Shown here in pieces: positions 52,672 through 53,264 of a stretch of DNA of 53,264 nt. The stretch is from Hyphomicrobiales bacterium. GTDB taxonomy: Bacteria > Pseudomonadota > Alphaproteobacteria > Rhizobiales > Xanthobacteraceae. The position numbers and the translations under genes were made by a program. Numbering within the stretch: the first letter of the stretch is position 1; the number at the start of each line of letters is the position of its first letter. The notes under the pieces are model-generated. The model was not told where the DNA came from, did no database searches, and worked only from the letters and a program-made list of their open reading frames with translations. Where the stretch lies: contig JAFKKM010000039.1 of NCBI GenBank assembly GCA_017305555.1, positions 1 through 53,264 on the forward strand, given 5' to 3'.

Positions 52672-53142
52672 ATGGCTGACAGGCCGTTTCGTAATCCTTT
52701 GCTGGCAAAGTTGGAGGCTACCAGCCACTACACTATCCGTAGCGCATGGGAAGGACTCGAGTATCTTAACCGCTACTGGAGAGGAGACCGAAACGCCTCC
52801 TATAATCTTGCACTTCATGTCTGTCGGGATGCGGTAGATGGATGGGTTTCGCCAGAGCGGGCGCGCGAAGCACTTAAGCGCGCATTGAAAGCGACTGATC
52901 TCTTGATCCCGCGGTCGCGACACTCACCGCCCAAGTTTCGGATCTCACAATTCACGAATATTCGTTCACACCCAGCATCGGTTGAACGACCCACGTTAAC
53001 GCAGTCATCCATCGTCATGGATAAATGTGACAATCACAAAACTTCCGACCGATCCAACGAAGCTTTTCCCTATGCTTTTCCACCTCATCGAGGTCATGTT
53101 GGCAAAGAACTACATGTCCAAGTACTACCGAGAGGTTCTGAG
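52672..53142 (+). CDS. DUF982-domain protein, interrupted by an IS end
   Basis: ATG 52672 has GGGAGAGAAG before it. The first 85 residues are a DUF982 domain (rhizobial, unknown role): PFRNPLLAKLEATSHYTIRS, then LEYLNRYW, a Cys in ALHVCRDAV, and SPERAREALKRAL. The frame then stays open, with little family likeness, to an IS21-like terminus at 53143, and on into the element. So the natural C-terminus is either lost or replaced by read-through. Function unknown. Confidence 0.6.
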
Positions 53143-53264
53143 TGTCAATCGGCTTACAAATTTGACCCCGTATCGGCGTCCAATTTTGACCCCTTCGCGC
53201 GGCGTGATTTGAGGGTAGCGCTCGACTCGTCGGAGCTGGCCGGGATTGCGGAGACGAGACGAGC
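53143..53264 (+). mobile_element. Left end of a probable IS21-family element (partial)
   Basis: It starts TGTCAATCGG and has the repeated motif AAATTTGACCCC (53158-53169) and AATTTTGACCCC (53182-53193), separated by GTATCGGCGTCC. Multiple short repeats of TTTGACCCC near a TG terminus are typical of IS21 elements of rhizobia. The istA gene would begin beyond the window. No target duplication can be seen. Confidence 0.55.

Noticed and set aside
1-53264. CRISPR array, tRNA or rRNA genes, replication origin
   Set aside because: No regularly spaced repeats, cloverleaf or rRNA-like sequence was noticed on reading; a proper scan was not possible.

Overview
The window reads as alphaproteobacterial chromosome, most likely from the Bradyrhizobium/Afipia/Rhodopseudomonas group (Nitrobacteraceae). 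The basis is the style of the proteins (DUF982 and DUF6522 families, clade I Tat-exported NosZ, SdhCD type), the GC-rich codon use of most genes, and many FNR/FixK/Dnr-type palindromes. It is an anaerobic-respiration (denitrification) region assembled from several blocks, with visible wreckage between them.

Layout. 1-5.2 kb: a truncated DUF4010 membrane protein, a beta-CASP metallo-beta-lactamase RNase, a CBS-domain protein, PilZ and zinc-ribbon proteins and a small HTH regulator. 5.3-6.6 kb: a c-type cytochrome and a CGPC thioredoxin-like protein. 6.7-13.8 kb: a tight, very GC-rich operon for an atypical heme-copper enzyme: 57-aa subunit, CuA subunit II, subunit I without the active-site tyrosine, a CtaB-SCO fusion, a cytochrome b-ferredoxin-MvhD fusion and a secreted unknown. 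A Dnr-like regulator follows. 13.8-15.6 kb: a helical unknown and hemN. 16-19.9 kb: a VIT1-like transporter, two small conserved proteins, a wrecked uspA and noncoding DNA. 19.9-28.6 kb (minus): narK-narGHJI-ppiC. 29.1-29.6 kb: IS481-type transposase remnant. 29.9-32.1 kb: sdhBCD without sdhA, and a CBS protein. 32.3-36.9 kb (minus): ubiD-ubiX-ubiT-ubiU-ubiV. 37-47.4 kb: an SRPBCC protein, a cytochrome c2-like protein and nosRZDFYLX. 47.5-53.3 kb: a ferritin-like protein, MarR and TetR regulators, a cytochrome c'-like protein, a DUF982 gene, several pseudogenes and the end of an IS21-type element.

How it fits together. NarGHI reduces nitrate to nitrite and NosZ reduces N2O to N2. No nitrite reductase (nirK/nirS) and no canonical norCB lies in the window. 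The heme-copper operon beside the Dnr-like regulator is the natural candidate for the NO-reducing step, because its subunit I keeps all six histidine ligands and the CuA input but has Gln where oxidases have the cross-linked Tyr. HemN supplies heme and UbiTUV (with UbiD/UbiX) supplies ubiquinone without O2. Eight or nine TTGAC/T-N4-type palindromes, most centred about 62-69 bp before a start codon, tie these units into one anaerobic/NO regulon.

Limits: all family assignments come from reading motifs, not from searches. Starts were chosen from ribosome-binding sites and overlaps.
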